Assembly: GCA_011050085.1 (NCBI GenBank)
Contig: DRGL01000074.1
Location: 1-64,000 of the forward strand
From: Pricia antarctica
GTDB lineage: Bacteria; Bacteroidota; Bacteroidia; Flavobacteriales; Flavobacteriaceae
Direction of reading: 5' to 3'
Length of the DNA: 64,000 nt
Part shown: positions 35,076 through 45,765 of the stretch, one piece after another
Numbering within the stretch: the first letter of the stretch is position 1
How the letters are laid out: each line of letters begins with the position of its first letter
Position numbers and translations under genes: made by a program
Notes under the pieces: model-generated
Seen by the model: the letters and a program-made list of their open reading frames with translations, nothing else
What the model was told of the DNA's origin: nothing
The model's database searches: none

Positions 35076-36527
35076 TTACTCGTATTTCGGGTTTCTTATT
35101 GCCTTATTTGCATTCGTGGTTTTTTGAAGCTCATCAAGCTTTTGTTTAAGGGTATTTACTTTCTCAGGATACTCTGAGGCGAGATTATTTTTTTCTGAAA
35201 TATCTTCTGATAAATTATACAACTCTACGGTTTCTGTCTCGTAAAACTCAATTAATTTCCAATCGCCTTGTCTAATAGCTGCACCTGGCGTCCATCCACT
35301 TCCGTGATAATGGGGATAATGCCAATAGAGCTCTCCTCTGTCCAAGTTTTGATCTCCGTTGATTAAAGGTGTTAAATCAATCCCATCTATTTCCAAATTT
35401 CTATCAATATCTATTTTTGCTTGGGAAAGTATAGTTGGAAAGAAATCCTGGCCTATTACAGGCTCCGAAACAATTCTATTTTGTTCCTTATAATTTGAAG
35501 GTTTAATTAATAAAGGCACGCGAATACCTCCTTCATATAACCAACCCTTACCTCCTCTTAATGGCAGTACCGATGTAGGCGCCTCAAAATTATACCCTGA
35601 TTTTAGCGTGGTAAGTCCGCCATTATCCGAAGTGAATATAATGACAGTGTTTTCATAAAGTCCTTCTTTTTTCAATTTCGCAACCAGCCTTCCTACATTT
35701 TCATCTAAAGCATAAAGCATAGAAGCATATTCAGGATCCCTTTGTGCCAATCTGGTCATCGCTTCTCCCTCCTTTCTTTCAAATAGTGCTAGACTATCTA
35801 GATTTTTCAGCTTTTTCTTAAACTTATCGATATGTAGAAGATTGGCCTGAATGGGTGTATGTAACGTATAATAACTTAGAAATAAGAAAAACGGATTGTC
35901 ATCAACTGTATCGAGAAATTTAATCGATTCATTGGTAAGTCGATCCGTTATGTATTCTCCATCGGGACCATCCGACAAATATGGATTTTCATATGGCGAA
36001 TAATAGCCTCCTGGTGGTTGACCCTTATGATAACCGCCTATATTCATGTCAAATCCTTGGTCCTGTGGCAATAGACCCTTATCGCCTAAATGCCACTTTC
36101 CCGCAAAAAAAGTAGAGTAGTCGTTTTGTTTCAATACTTCGGCAATGGTTACTTCTTTTAAAGGGAGCTCATTCAAATCTAACGGCCCCAATAGTTTTTC
36201 ATTTTTAGGGTCATCACCGGGTATCCAATCCGTAATATGCGTTCTGGCTGGATGTTTTCCGGTCAATATGGACGCCCGGGAGGGCGAACACACCGATGCC
36301 GGGGCGTAAGCGTTTGTAAATTGAATGCTTGATCTACTTAATGCGTCAATATGGGGAGTTTCATAAAATGTGCTACCAGAGTATCCTAAATCGGTCCATC
36401 CCAGATCATCTACCAGTATAAATACAAAACTTTTCTTTTTTGCCGGTTTCCAAGAAAGTAACAACAAGATAAGTATTGGTAAGACGTATTTTCCAACCAT
36501 TAATAAAAATCGATTTTTCATCATCAA
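35076..36527 (-). CDS. S1-family sulfatase
   Basis: This 483-residue exported protein has a hydrophobic N-terminus to about residue 25. FILVDDLGWTDLGYSG provides the two metal-binding aspartates, and the sulfatase signature CSPSRASILTG has Cys80, the residue converted to formylglycine. KWHLGDKG (near 143) and FTSDNGG (near 300) complete the metal and substrate pocket. It would remove a sulfate ester from glycosaminoglycan oligosaccharides in the periplasm, after maturation by a formylglycine-forming enzyme not in this window. It is the last gene of the susC operon, 52 nt after its neighbour. Confidence 0.9.
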   Translation of the reverse strand: MMMKNRFLLMVGKYVLPILILLLLSWKPAKKKSFVFILVDDLGWTDLGYSGSTFYETPHIDALSRSSIQFTNAYAPASVCSPSRASILTGKHPARTHITDWIPGDDPKNEKLLGPLDLNELPLKEVTIAEVLKQNDYSTFFAGKWHLGDKGLLPQDQGFDMNIGGYHKGQPPGGYYSPYENPYLSDGPDGEYITDRLTNESIKFLDTVDDNPFFLFLSYYTLHTPIQANLLHIDKFKKKLKNLDSLALFERKEGEAMTRLAQRDPEYASMLYALDENVGRLVAKLKKEGLYENTVIIFTSDNGGLTTLKSGYNFEAPTSVLPLRGGKGWLYEGGIRVPLLIKPSNYKEQNRIVSEPVIGQDFFPTILSQAKIDIDRNLEIDGIDLTPLINGDQNLDRGELYWHYPHYHGSGWTPGAAIRQGDWKLIEFYETETVELYNLSEDISEKNNLASEYPEKVNTLKQKLDELQKTTNANKAIRNPKYE

Positions 36528-36579
36528 ATAACTATTTAAAAACTTGTACCAGAAAGTGAAATAAAAGTTTCACTTCGTT

Positions 36580-38178
36580 CTAATATTGCTTAACATCAAC
36601 CTCAAGCTTGTTGGTAAAGCCATCTTTTAGCAAGACGGCCAGTTTCTCGCCCATTTCCTCCGCTCTTTCCGAATTTTTATCGGCCAGGTTATTCTGCTCG
36701 CCCGGGTCATCTTCGAGATTGTATAGTTGCGGGCCGGTTCTGAATCCTGTGTCGATTTTGGGTCCCCATGGCACCATCTTCGGACCGTCGTGCGGGGCAA
36801 TATATTTCCAAGTACCCTCAACGTAGGACAATGGACCTTGAAAGCTTTCTTGGACCAATGAATTCCGGCCTACCTTGTCATCGCCCATTAAAACGGCCAA
36901 CCTGTTCTGACTATCGATTACTTCCTTTTGTATGGTATCGGCCCCTACCAGATGACCAAAGGATTTTAAAAGATCGACCTGACTGACCATGGCATCGGAA
37001 ACTGTGCCTTTACCCTTGCCATCGGGCCACCTTACGATCAACGGGATTCTCGACCCCCCTTCCAAGGCACTGTATTTCCCTCCCCGAAAGTCGCCCGCCG
37101 GTCTGTGGTCACCATTGAGTTCCCTTGCTTGGTCGTAGTATCCGTCGTCTAGAACAGGGCCGTTGTCGCTGGAAAAGATAACGATGGTATTGTCCAAAAG
37201 CCGTTGTTCCTTTAGGAGTGACATTATCTCGCCGACCGTCCAATCCAATTGTAGGATGGCATCACCTCTGGGGCCCATCGCACTCTTACCTTGGAACATC
37301 CTATTGGGCACTCTTGGCACATGGATGTCGTGGGTTGAGAGATAAAGAAAAAAGGACTCGCTTTTGTTCGATGCGATAAAATCGGTGGATTTTCCCACTA
37401 ACCGCTGGGCGATTGTTTCATCGTCCCAAAGAGCGTCGCGCCCTCCCGTCATCCAGCCGATGCGACTGATGCCGTTTACGATGGTGTTGTCGTGCCCCTG
37501 CGAGGGCTTCATTTTTAACAGCTCGGGGTTTTCTGTACCCGTTGGCCAGTCGCCGACTTTTTCCGTATAATTTACCGTGATGGGATCGTTAGGGTCTAAA
37601 TCTACAATGGTGTGGTTTTCAACAAATACACAGGGAACGCGATCACCGGTCGCTGGAATGATATAGGAATAATCGAATCCTATTTCCAAAGGACCGGGAG
37701 CAATTTTACCGTTCCAATCGGGGCCGTACTCCCCTCCTAGCCCCAAGTGCCATTTGCCCACAATTCCTGTCGCATAGCCCGCAGAATTCAACAAAGAGGG
37801 CAAGGTGGTTGCAGCGGTATCGATTAGAAGAGATGCATCTCCCTTGGCAACCCCGGTGCCTTCTCTACGCCAGGCATAGTTGCCTGTCAACAAAGAATAT
37901 CGCGAAGGGGTACACGTGGCGGCGGTGGCATAGGCATTTTGGAACAAGATGCTCTCGGAGGCGAGAGAATCTAAATGGGGAGTTTGAAGCCCTATCGCAC
38001 CATACGGACTGATATCGCCGTAGCCCAAATCATCAGTATAAATAAGGACGATATTTGGGAAGTTCTTTTCTTCAGAGGCATTTGCCGTTTCTTGATTTGT
38101 TACTTTCTGGTCTTTACAGCCTATTGCCGTAAATACAACCATCAAAAGAGTTACTATGGAACATTTTTTAATCATCAT
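36580..38178 (-). CDS. S1-family sulfatase, lipoprotein
   Basis: The protein has 532 residues and a lipobox (TAIGC) near residue 21. It shows YTDDLGYGD for metal binding, CTPSRYSLLTG with Cys89 as the formylglycine precursor, GKWHLGLGGEYGPDWNG and FSSDNGP near residue 345. Several insertions around residues 165-250 resemble arylsulfatase A-type enzymes. It removes a sulfate ester, position unknown. It lies 34 nt after the frameshifted sulfatase gene in the same operon, so several sulfate positions are probably covered by this set. Confidence 0.9.
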   Translation of the reverse strand: MMIKKCSIVTLLMVVFTAIGCKDQKVTNQETANASEEKNFPNIVLIYTDDLGYGDISPYGAIGLQTPHLDSLASESILFQNAYATAATCTPSRYSLLTGNYAWRREGTGVAKGDASLLIDTAATTLPSLLNSAGYATGIVGKWHLGLGGEYGPDWNGKIAPGPLEIGFDYSYIIPATGDRVPCVFVENHTIVDLDPNDPITVNYTEKVGDWPTGTENPELLKMKPSQGHDNTIVNGISRIGWMTGGRDALWDDETIAQRLVGKSTDFIASNKSESFFLYLSTHDIHVPRVPNRMFQGKSAMGPRGDAILQLDWTVGEIMSLLKEQRLLDNTIVIFSSDNGPVLDDGYYDQARELNGDHRPAGDFRGGKYSALEGGSRIPLIVRWPDGKGKGTVSDAMVSQVDLLKSFGHLVGADTIQKEVIDSQNRLAVLMGDDKVGRNSLVQESFQGPLSYVEGTWKYIAPHDGPKMVPWGPKIDTGFRTGPQLYNLEDDPGEQNNLADKNSERAEEMGEKLAVLLKDGFTNKLEVDVKQY

Positions 38179-38212
38179 TATTTATAGTTTTTATATCAAA
38201 GATTCAAAATAG

Positions 38213-39660
38213 CTAATAGGATGTAATAAACAGCTCACTGGACGACATCATACTCTTTGTCGGCAACATCAATTTTCTTAGAAATTTAGTGTCCCCGGTA
38301 TCTTGGCACCAATTCAACAATTTTTGGCGGTATTCATCGATTTTTGAGGTTTGGGATTTTAGACCGGCCAAATTGTCCATTTCGAAGGGATTGCTTTCAA
38401 GGTCTAAAAACTGCTCCCTGTTTTTGCCCCAACTGTAGAGTATGTATTTGTATTTTTTGTCGATCAAAGCCCTTCCCATAGTGCCATGGGCGTGTTTGCC
38501 CTCGAATTTTGTTTCTACGACCACGAATTCCCGGGCATTTTTCTCTTTCCCTACTTCAAGAACGGGTTTAAGGCTTTCTCCCAACAAATCTTTCGGTCGT
38601 GGAATGTTGGCATAATCAAGGATTGTCGGGTACAGGTCCAAGCCGGTGCTTATAAGTTTATCGTTCATGCCCTCATTATGCAGTTCAACATCGCCATTCG
38701 AAACGATGAAAGGCACCTTTACACTTTCCTGAAAAAGCGCGGTTTTTTGGTTCCAACCATGAGAGGCATTTCCATCACCATGATCGCTCGTGAAAATAAT
38801 TAGGTATTGTCACGCAAGTCTAGATTATCGACGGCATCCAATATTTTTCCAATTTCGGCATCCACCTTTTCCACCAGCCTAAAATAGGCGAATCGATAGT
38901 GTTGCCAGTCGTTTTCGGTGTAATTCTCGGTCGGGTAGATGCGTTTACTTGCCGATTGCTCCCATTTCAAGGCCTCGGGAAACGTAGTTGATTGCTGGAA
39001 GTTTACAGGGAGTCCGGGCAATGTGTCGCTTGCCGAAATGGTCACATTTCCGTAGGCCAAAGGCTCGTTTCGAGTCCATTCACAGATTTTATGGGGGTTG
39101 TCGAACGAGGTCACCAAAAAGAAAGGTTGGTCGCTATTCATGCGTTGCTTTAGGTACTTGATACTTTTTTCCGCCAGTCCGATATCGCCAAATTCCGCAA
39201 TCATTTTGAACCCGTTCCCTTTGGCCATTTCGGCTTCGTGGGCGTGCCATTTACCTCCGTAGGCGCAATCATAACCCGCTGCTTTCAATAAAATGCCCAA
39301 GCTCTTTTGCTTGTCCTCGGGCTTCATCTTCTGTTCTCTTTTTTCATTGGAATTAACACCCAATGTATGTGGCATTTTACCCGTCATAATGCTCGAACGG
39401 GACGGTACGCACAACGGAAAAGTTACATAGGCGCTTTTAAACCGAACGCCGTGCTTTGCAAGTTTGTCAAGGTTTGGGGTTTTAAGATCGGTATTGCCCG
39501 CAATGCTCAATGCCTCCGCTTGATGTTGGTCGGTCATTATTAATAGGATGTTGGGGCGAGTATCATTCCCCGAATCGAGACTTTGACCGCTTGCAAAAGC
39601 TGTAAATAGACAAATACCTATTATCCTTACTACATTCAACTGCCGGATCAATCTAATCAT
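38213..39660 (-). pseudogene. S1-family sulfatase, frameshifted
   Basis: The N-terminal part (286 codons, 39660 to 38800) has a signal peptide, IMTDQHQAEALS for metal binding and CVPSRSSIMTG with Cys84 as the formylglycine precursor. Its frame ends DNLDLRDNT then stop. Adding one C to the short C run at about 38806 restores LIIFTSDHGDGNASHGWNQK and a continuous frame to 38213, so the expected product is about 482 residues. The conserved SDHGDG metal motif lies just past the lesion, so the truncated product could not be active. The choice is between a real mutation and a homopolymer misread. It overlaps the PL8 gene by one base (TAATG). Confidence 0.85.
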
Positions 39661-42600
39661 TAGTTCATTTTTTTCAGTTCAAATACTTCCGAAAAGCCGT
39701 GTTGGCATTCCAGACCAATAATGGTTTCTCCATTGGTATTTTTAAGCGATTGTACCTCGGCCCCTTCCTTCAGTTCCCAATTGCCTTTTAAGGTCAATGC
39801 TAATGCTACGGGGCGGCTATAGTTGTTGAAGCCGTTCTTCTTCTTTTCGTTCTTCTGAAAATTCAGGTCCGGCTGTACTGCGCTGATCGTTATTGAGTCG
39901 GGAGCATCCCTTTTAAGCATAACAAGCGACGGTGCGGATACGCTTTTCAGAATAGTAGTGCCCAAAAAGTCGTCGGAATCAAAAATAACATATCCCGTGG
40001 TAGATTTCGTTTTGTCGGATACAATGTGTGCCGTGCTATCGGCTCTTTCAATTGTATAGGAAGCAACCTCGGCACTCTTTTTTCCAAAGGATTTTTGCTC
40101 TTTTATGGATAAAAAAGGATAGATCACATATTGGTAGGATGCATTTTCAGGCGCAGGTCCGTGATCGATCCACGCGGAGGCAAAATTCCCATGGGTCTCC
40201 TTGGCGCCATGGCCTTTGGCATTCATTTCGCCCGTTCGTATGGAGTATTTATTATGGTAAGAATGTTGTTCCTTGCGCTGGGCATGGATTGGGTTCTCCG
40301 ATAGTATGTGGTAGCCATTTCCGTAAGGGTCGACTATCCAATTTCCGATATCGTAGGAAAAAGGAAAACCATCGACAAAACCTTGTCTATCCATATACAT
40401 GGGCATTTCCGGATTTTTTAGAGATGTCTGAAACAGATTGGTCTGAACGGGATGTTCTTGATTGACGCTCGAAATATTGGTGCCGATACAGATCAGTTTA
40501 TCACCAAAGGAAAAAACGGATTTTTTGGCTTGTAACTTTTCGGGGAAACGTACACTTCTATCGCTTACCAGCCCATCGGCGTTAAATCCCTTGCTCTCAT
40601 TCAAAACCATTCCGAAAACGCCATTATCGCCTAATTGTCCAGCTCCGGCGAAGGACTCCTCCGACAGGAACATTAAGAGTGATTTTTCCGTTTCCAACTC
40701 CTCCAAGGACAGATACACGATGGTCGCGCCCGGATAGCGGTTCCAGTCCCAGCCTTCCTGTACGAATCCACTCCCCTGCTCCCCTTCCCTATTCAAGAGC
40801 TCCACCGTGCCATTAGCCGGGTAGCGGCCATATCGGTTACTGGCGGAATAGATCTCGGATGACCAGACATATTTACTGTATCCCTTGATGATGGCCGCCC
40901 AATCCGCTCGCCGATGAATGGCCGTCGCGCCGTAAGGCAGTGTTCGATACCCGGGCATTTGTTGTTCTTGAATGCCCTGTTCCATAAAAAGTTTGCGGTT
41001 AAGGCTATCTTCTTGGCCCCAAAGCCGAATATAAGCGGCGGCTACCTCTTTATCAACTTCTGAAGTGCCCTCGGGGTTGCCCGAGAAAGCCATTTGCAAA
41101 TAGGGCTCTTGCAGCGATCTGATGTTGTCTCCTTTTGATGATTCCAAGGGATGCCTGCCCGCATTCCCAAACCCCCAATCGTACAACTGACTATAGTCCG
41201 CAGTCGTCAAAAGAGCTTTTTTAAAGTTTCGGTGTCCCACTTCCCCAATACGGAAAACCGTACCCGAAAGGATATGGAAAATCCCCGGTACCTTTTGAAA
41301 GGCTCCGAGTCCGTATGCGGGATAGTGCCCGTTATGGTGCCAGGCGGTGCCGTCGGGCTTAAAGCCCCATTCTTCGTCTTGCTGGGCCAAAACGACGGAC
41401 AGGTAGTTGGAATACGCCTTCAGCAAGGCCCCTTGCTTTTCCTTGCTTTCGGATAAAAAGATCACCATCAAATGATAGTAGGCCTGCGTGTTCAGGTAAT
41501 CGATATTTACATGAAAGTTGTCAGACTCGTCAAGTAACATCCCCAAATTGTTCAGCCATTGTAGGCTTTCGCCAATTTCTTGCAGTAATTCTGCTTTTTT
41601 CAAAGTTTTAAGCATTATATAAAACGCCTCGGTCAGTTCGCCGGTGGCATAACCGACATGGTGTCGGGTTCCGCCGGATACGCCTTTTTGCCAACCTTGA
41701 TCTAGAAAATAGCGGGAAGCCATAACAAAATGCTGTTCCAATTCCTCCTTTTCTGTGTTGTCGGTGGTTGCGACAAAAGCCTGCGCCATGTTTTTCAGTG
41801 TTTGACCGAATGATTTGACATCGTTTTCTGCACCGGTTCCCTGTTGCAAAGCATCAAAATATACCTCTTTGGAATTATAGGTCAGTGGGGGACCCAAAAT
41901 GTTTCCGCCCTTCTCGTGAATGTTCAAAGACGCGTAGGCCGATGCTGCTTCGGAAAATATCGTGTTGCTATTTTTCGAAAACACGTTTTCTTGAAGCCTG
42001 TCTCCCACCAACTTCAAATCTTTTACTTCGGTTGGACTAAGCGTTGCTACCTTTACCTCTTCTAGCCCTTCGAGATTTTCGATCAACGGCATCCAATGAT
42101 CGACGCTACGGTCTTGATCCCTCTTTATAAATGGCACCATCAGATCGGGATAGGGATATCGGTTATCCATATACTGCGAAAAGACGATATCGTCGAAAAA
42201 CAGTTTTCCCTGTTTCACATCGGTACTCACCTTAAAATAATCGTAATCGACCGCTGCCATTTTTTGTGGTGCATTTCCCTGCATCTCATAAAATGGCACC
42301 CTGAATGTGCGCCAACCTTTAAATTGTAAGGGTATACTGAACCAGGTTTGGTCTTTGCCGTTTTTTTGGTAGATAAATTTGACCGTTCCCTTTTGGGGTA
42401 TTTCATTATAAACAGATAGTACGAGCGTGGGACTACTTGGAAAAATTTCCTCATAGACCTGCATCTTCGGGTCTCGTTCTAAAATTCTAAAGTTGGAGGT
42501 GCCGAAGGAGTTTCCGGTACCGCTCCACGCCCATTCCAAAGCCGATGTACCGAACCTGTGGTGTGATTTGCTTATGGATATTCGACTGTTCTTGGATCGG

Positions 42601-42770
42601 TCGTAATGTTTCAAAACTTGTTCTTGCTCGAAAGATGCTACGGCTGGAAGGCTGTTTTGTTGTGCACGGCCCACAGTACAAAAGAGCAAAACGATTAACG
42701 GAAGAAAGTAAAAAGCCGGTCGTACGTGAGCAAGTTTGTGGGTCAAGCTACCCGTCAGCAATGTTGCCAT
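39660..42770 (-). CDS. Chondroitinase-ABC-type polysaccharide lyase (PL8)
   Basis: I prefer the start at 42770, which puts a signal peptide (HVRPAFYFLPLIVLLFCTVGRAQ) near the N-terminus; the frame extends to 42899. The protein is about 1036 residues. A Lyase_N-like beta-sandwich (ASFEQEQVLKHYDRS to GKLFFDDIVFSQYMDNRYPYPD) precedes the catalytic toroid. LKPDGTAWHHNGHYPAYG holds the catalytic His and Tyr seven residues apart (522 and 529 from 42899). NRYGRYPANGTVELL and WDWNRYPGATIVYL follow, then C-terminal beta-sandwich domains. It lacks the type IX sorting domain of the other lyase, so it is probably periplasmic. The two lyases may divide surface and periplasmic cleavage. Confidence 0.9.
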   Translation of the reverse strand: MATLLTGSLTHKLAHVRPAFYFLPLIVLLFCTVGRAQQNSLPAVASFEQEQVLKHYDRSKNSRISISKSHHRFGTSALEWAWSGTGNSFGTSNFRILERDPKMQVYEEIFPSSPTLVLSVYNEIPQKGTVKFIYQKNGKDQTWFSIPLQFKGWRTFRVPFYEMQGNAPQKMAAVDYDYFKVSTDVKQGKLFFDDIVFSQYMDNRYPYPDLMVPFIKRDQDRSVDHWMPLIENLEGLEEVKVATLSPTEVKDLKLVGDRLQENVFSKNSNTIFSEAASAYASLNIHEKGGNILGPPLTYNSKEVYFDALQQGTGAENDVKSFGQTLKNMAQAFVATTDNTEKEELEQHFVMASRYFLDQGWQKGVSGGTRHHVGYATGELTEAFYIMLKTLKKAELLQEIGESLQWLNNLGMLLDESDNFHVNIDYLNTQAYYHLMVIFLSESKEKQGALLKAYSNYLSVVLAQQDEEWGFKPDGTAWHHNGHYPAYGLGAFQKVPGIFHILSGTVFRIGEVGHRNFKKALLTTADYSQLYDWGFGNAGRHPLESSKGDNIRSLQEPYLQMAFSGNPEGTSEVDKEVAAAYIRLWGQEDSLNRKLFMEQGIQEQQMPGYRTLPYGATAIHRRADWAAIIKGYSKYVWSSEIYSASNRYGRYPANGTVELLNREGEQGSGFVQEGWDWNRYPGATIVYLSLEELETEKSLLMFLSEESFAGAGQLGDNGVFGMVLNESKGFNADGLVSDRSVRFPEKLQAKKSVFSFGDKLICIGTNISSVNQEHPVQTNLFQTSLKNPEMPMYMDRQGFVDGFPFSYDIGNWIVDPYGNGYHILSENPIHAQRKEQHSYHNKYSIRTGEMNAKGHGAKETHGNFASAWIDHGPAPENASYQYVIYPFLSIKEQKSFGKKSAEVASYTIERADSTAHIVSDKTKSTTGYVIFDSDDFLGTTILKSVSAPSLVMLKRDAPDSITISAVQPDLNFQKNEKKKNGFNNYSRPVALALTLKGNWELKEGAEVQSLKNTNGETIIGLECQHGFSEVFELKKMN

Positions 42771-42908
42771 CCGCCTACATAGACTAACTTCGGTAAAGAT
42801 TTTTCCAAAAAGGGGTTTCTCAAAAATTGCTCTATTTAAAATGTCAATAGACCTCAAAATTAGAATATACATCCCTTTCTGAATGTTGAGTTTAGGCATA
42901 CCACTAGT

Positions 42909-44441
42909 TTATTTGGTTGTATTTTCAATCGTTTTATACTTTTTCAACCAAGGGTCTTTCTTTGCTTTTAGCACTTGTAAAAGTTCTTCGTGCAGCTTTC
43001 GTTCGATTTCGGAATCCTTGACTGCTAAATTGGTCATTTGATAGGGGTCGTTTTCATTATTGTAGAGAAATTTGCGTACATGTTTTTCATCATCTACGGT
43101 AACCACAAAGGTGTTTTTTGAAGTGCGAATGCCCCGGTGGCCCGATTCGGGCCTACCTTCTTCAATATAATAGTAGAGCGCATATTCCGGATTTTCACCT
43201 TTACCGGTCAGCAGTTGGGAAGATAAGTCCTGTCCGTCGAGCTCGGTGGGCAATCCATCGGCAGCATCCATCATGTTCAATAATGTCGGCATGATATCGG
43301 GTGTACCCAACAGGATATCGCTCTTTTGGCGACCTTTGATCTTTACGGGCCATCGAACAATAAAGGGAACATTAACGGATTCCTCGAACCAGACATTTTT
43401 GGACATCAAGCCATGGCTGCCCATCATTTCGCCGTGGTCTGACGAGATTACCACGATGGTATTCTCGTCGAGTCCCTTTTCTTTGAGTGCCTTTAGCACA
43501 CGACCGATCTGATCGTCGACCCCGGTGACCATGGCGAAATAATCCCGGACATGCTCCTTGGCCAGATTCGTTCTTCCCCTTGTGGCCCCATTGTGGAAGG
43601 CTAAATCTTCGGCATCGGTTTTCAGATCGACGTTTTTCCGGACTAAAAGTTCTTCCAAGGTTTTGTCCTTGTAACGTTCCAGATATTTTTCGGGTACGTA
43701 TTGATAGGGCGGATGCGGCGGATTTACGGACCAAAACAGCGCAAAGGGCTTTTTGTCATCCCGAATCGTGTTGTTTTGATTTTTGATATAATCGATGATG
43801 ACGTCCGCTTCGTGTTCTGGGGACCATTCATCGAAATATTTCAGCTCGTCTTCCTTAGCATCGTTTATCCAATAATGCGGATTATTATGTACGTCGAAAG
43901 TGCCATAGGCATACCAAAAGTTGAAGCCGTGCCGGTCTTTCTTTGGCGTATAGGCATCCCAAATAACGGAATCCTTACCTGCTATCGGCGGTGGCGATGT
44001 AAGGTGCAATTTCCCTACGTACCCTGCATCGTATCCATTTTTAACGAGAACATCCGAAAAACTAACATCGTCCCTCTGCCAAGAATTATCGAATTCGTAG
44101 CGTTTAGAATTGGCGTTCGTCAAAACGGAATTGTTATACGGCACCTTTCCGGTCATGAGCATGGCCCGACTGGGACTACAGAGCGGAAAGTTGGCAATGG
44201 CATTCGTCAATACAATACCTTCCTTGGCCAACTGGTCAAGGTTCGGGGTGTAAACAGGGTCTTCGCCATTGATTGCTATGGCCGCGTTCCGTAGTTGATC
44301 GGGAAATATGTAGAGTAGATTGGGTTTTTCGGACGTGCTTTCCGTGGCCTTGTTTTCCTTTGGATTATCCTTGCACGAGGCCAAGAGGACCATTGAAATT
44401 GCCAAAACCAAATTACCAAATCGTATCCTATAAACATCCAT
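42909..44441 (-). CDS. S1-family sulfatase, lipoprotein
   Basis: The protein has 510 residues and a lipobox (MVLLASC) near residue 23. The metal motif is YIFPDQLRN, in which DQ replaces the usual DD, a variant common in glycosaminoglycan and choline-sulfatase-like subfamilies. CSPSRAMLMTG has Cys88 as the formylglycine precursor, and SSDHGEMMGSHGL is near residue 335. The DQ and DHGEMxGxHG pattern resembles enzymes acting on 6-sulfated sugars or uronate 2-sulfates; I cannot choose between them. It lies 9 nt before the PL8 lyase gene in the operon. Confidence 0.9.
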   Translation of the reverse strand: MDVYRIRFGNLVLAISMVLLASCKDNPKENKATESTSEKPNLLYIFPDQLRNAAIAINGEDPVYTPNLDQLAKEGIVLTNAIANFPLCSPSRAMLMTGKVPYNNSVLTNANSKRYEFDNSWQRDDVSFSDVLVKNGYDAGYVGKLHLTSPPPIAGKDSVIWDAYTPKKDRHGFNFWYAYGTFDVHNNPHYWINDAKEDELKYFDEWSPEHEADVIIDYIKNQNNTIRDDKKPFALFWSVNPPHPPYQYVPEKYLERYKDKTLEELLVRKNVDLKTDAEDLAFHNGATRGRTNLAKEHVRDYFAMVTGVDDQIGRVLKALKEKGLDENTIVVISSDHGEMMGSHGLMSKNVWFEESVNVPFIVRWPVKIKGRQKSDILLGTPDIMPTLLNMMDAADGLPTELDGQDLSSQLLTGKGENPEYALYYYIEEGRPESGHRGIRTSKNTFVVTVDDEKHVRKFLYNNENDPYQMTNLAVKDSEIERKLHEELLQVLKAKKDPWLKKYKTIENTTK

Positions 44442-44473
44442 AACCCGTATCCTAATATTCCATTTTCACTTTT

Positions 44474-45700
44474 TTATTCCATTTTCATCTTCTGCAATCG
44501 ATCTAAGGCCTCGATATAATAGTAATCGGCATAGATCAAGGCCACATCGATTTCATGGCCCAAGGATTTTGCCCCTGTGGAGTGTAGCAAAAACGCATCG
44601 GCCTTGCCTACCCCGGAATAGGCTGGGGAACTTAGGGACTCCAACATTTTAAGGGCGGCGTTGTAATAGCGTTCTTGATCTTCCTTCTTTTCAACATAGG
44701 TACTCAATTCCAACAGGCCCGAAGCGACCACTGCGGCTGCGGAGGCGTCGCGGTCATCGTCTTTTGTAGTATCGATGTCAAAATCCCAATGGGGAATATA
44801 ATCTTCGGGAAGTAATTCCAAGTACTTGTCCGTTATCTTTTGGGCAAAATCAAGGAATTTATTATCCTTGGTTTCCCGATAGACCATTGTATAGCCATAG
44901 ATACCCCAAGCTTGTCCGCGAGACCAGCGGCTATCGTCCGCAAAACCTTGTTTGGTATTTCTGTTCAGCACCTTACCGGTCAATGAATCATATTCGATGA
45001 CGTGCCAAGAGGTGCCATCTTCACGAAAATGGTTTTTCATGGTCGTCTCCGCATGTTTGGTGGCTATATCTTTGTACACCGGTCCCCCGCCGTGATCGGA
45101 AGCCCAGTACAAAAGTTCGAGGTTCAACATATTGTCGATAATCGTTATATGCTGTTTCCACCGGGGATGCATTTTATTGGACCAAGAGCGAATGGTACCC
45201 ACTTTGGGATTAAAGCGCGTGGCCAATGATGCGGCCGAGGTCAACAAAATATCCTTATACTCTTTCATGCCGCCTAGTTCGTAGCCCATTCCGTACGCCG
45301 GGTACATCATAAAACCGATATCGTGATGTTCGGTTATTGATTTAAAACTCTCAAAAACCTCGGTCCGTTTAATGGCTTCCTTTTTCCATTTTTCCTCTTT
45401 GGTCAGGTCGTACATATACCAAAGGATACCGGGATAAAATCCCGACGTCCAAACCAAGCGGCCATTGGGAACTTCCTTCCACTCCGTTTCCCCGGTCTCT
45501 ATCAACCGCGGATGTTTGGTCAGGTCGGTCAATTTGGGCACCGAGATTTTCAATTGGTCCTCGCAGTCTTCTATGGCTTGGACGAGGTCGAAATCCGTAT
45601 CCATAGCAGTCATATCTTGGGCCGTTTCAGGTGCATCGTTCTTTTTATTGTTTCTGCAGCTTGCCATGCAGATAAATAGGGCGAGTAATAGTAATCTCAT
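44474..45700 (-). CDS. Unsaturated glucuronyl hydrolase (GH88)
   Basis: This 408-residue lipoprotein (lipobox CMASC near 14) removes the 4,5-unsaturated uronate left at the non-reducing end by PL8 lyases. GH88 marks are TSGFYPGILWYMYD near residue 85, HHDIGFMMYPAYG with Asp127 and IIDNMLNLELLYWAS with Asp189. The 62-residue spacing mirrors the two catalytic aspartates of Bacillus unsaturated glucuronyl hydrolase. A DDSRWSRGQAWGIYGY block follows. It sits after susD and a hairpin, before the first sulfatase, giving the expected order of lyase, desulfation and hydrolase activities. The product feeds the KduD branch. Confidence 0.92.
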   Translation of the reverse strand: MRLLLLALFICMASCRNNKKNDAPETAQDMTAMDTDFDLVQAIEDCEDQLKISVPKLTDLTKHPRLIETGETEWKEVPNGRLVWTSGFYPGILWYMYDLTKEEKWKKEAIKRTEVFESFKSITEHHDIGFMMYPAYGMGYELGGMKEYKDILLTSAASLATRFNPKVGTIRSWSNKMHPRWKQHITIIDNMLNLELLYWASDHGGGPVYKDIATKHAETTMKNHFREDGTSWHVIEYDSLTGKVLNRNTKQGFADDSRWSRGQAWGIYGYTMVYRETKDNKFLDFAQKITDKYLELLPEDYIPHWDFDIDTTKDDDRDASAAAVVASGLLELSTYVEKKEDQERYYNAALKMLESLSSPAYSGVGKADAFLLHSTGAKSLGHEIDVALIYADYYYIEALDRLQKMKME

Positions 45701-45765
45701 CTTTTAACTTATTTGAAAAAATATAATCAATCCTATTAGAAGAAAAATTAACGGTGGAATACAAC

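Noticed and set aside
43701-44294. 197-codon plus-strand ORF opposite a sulfatase
   Set aside because: It lies antisense to the conserved sulfatase active-site region and shows no protein-family pattern.
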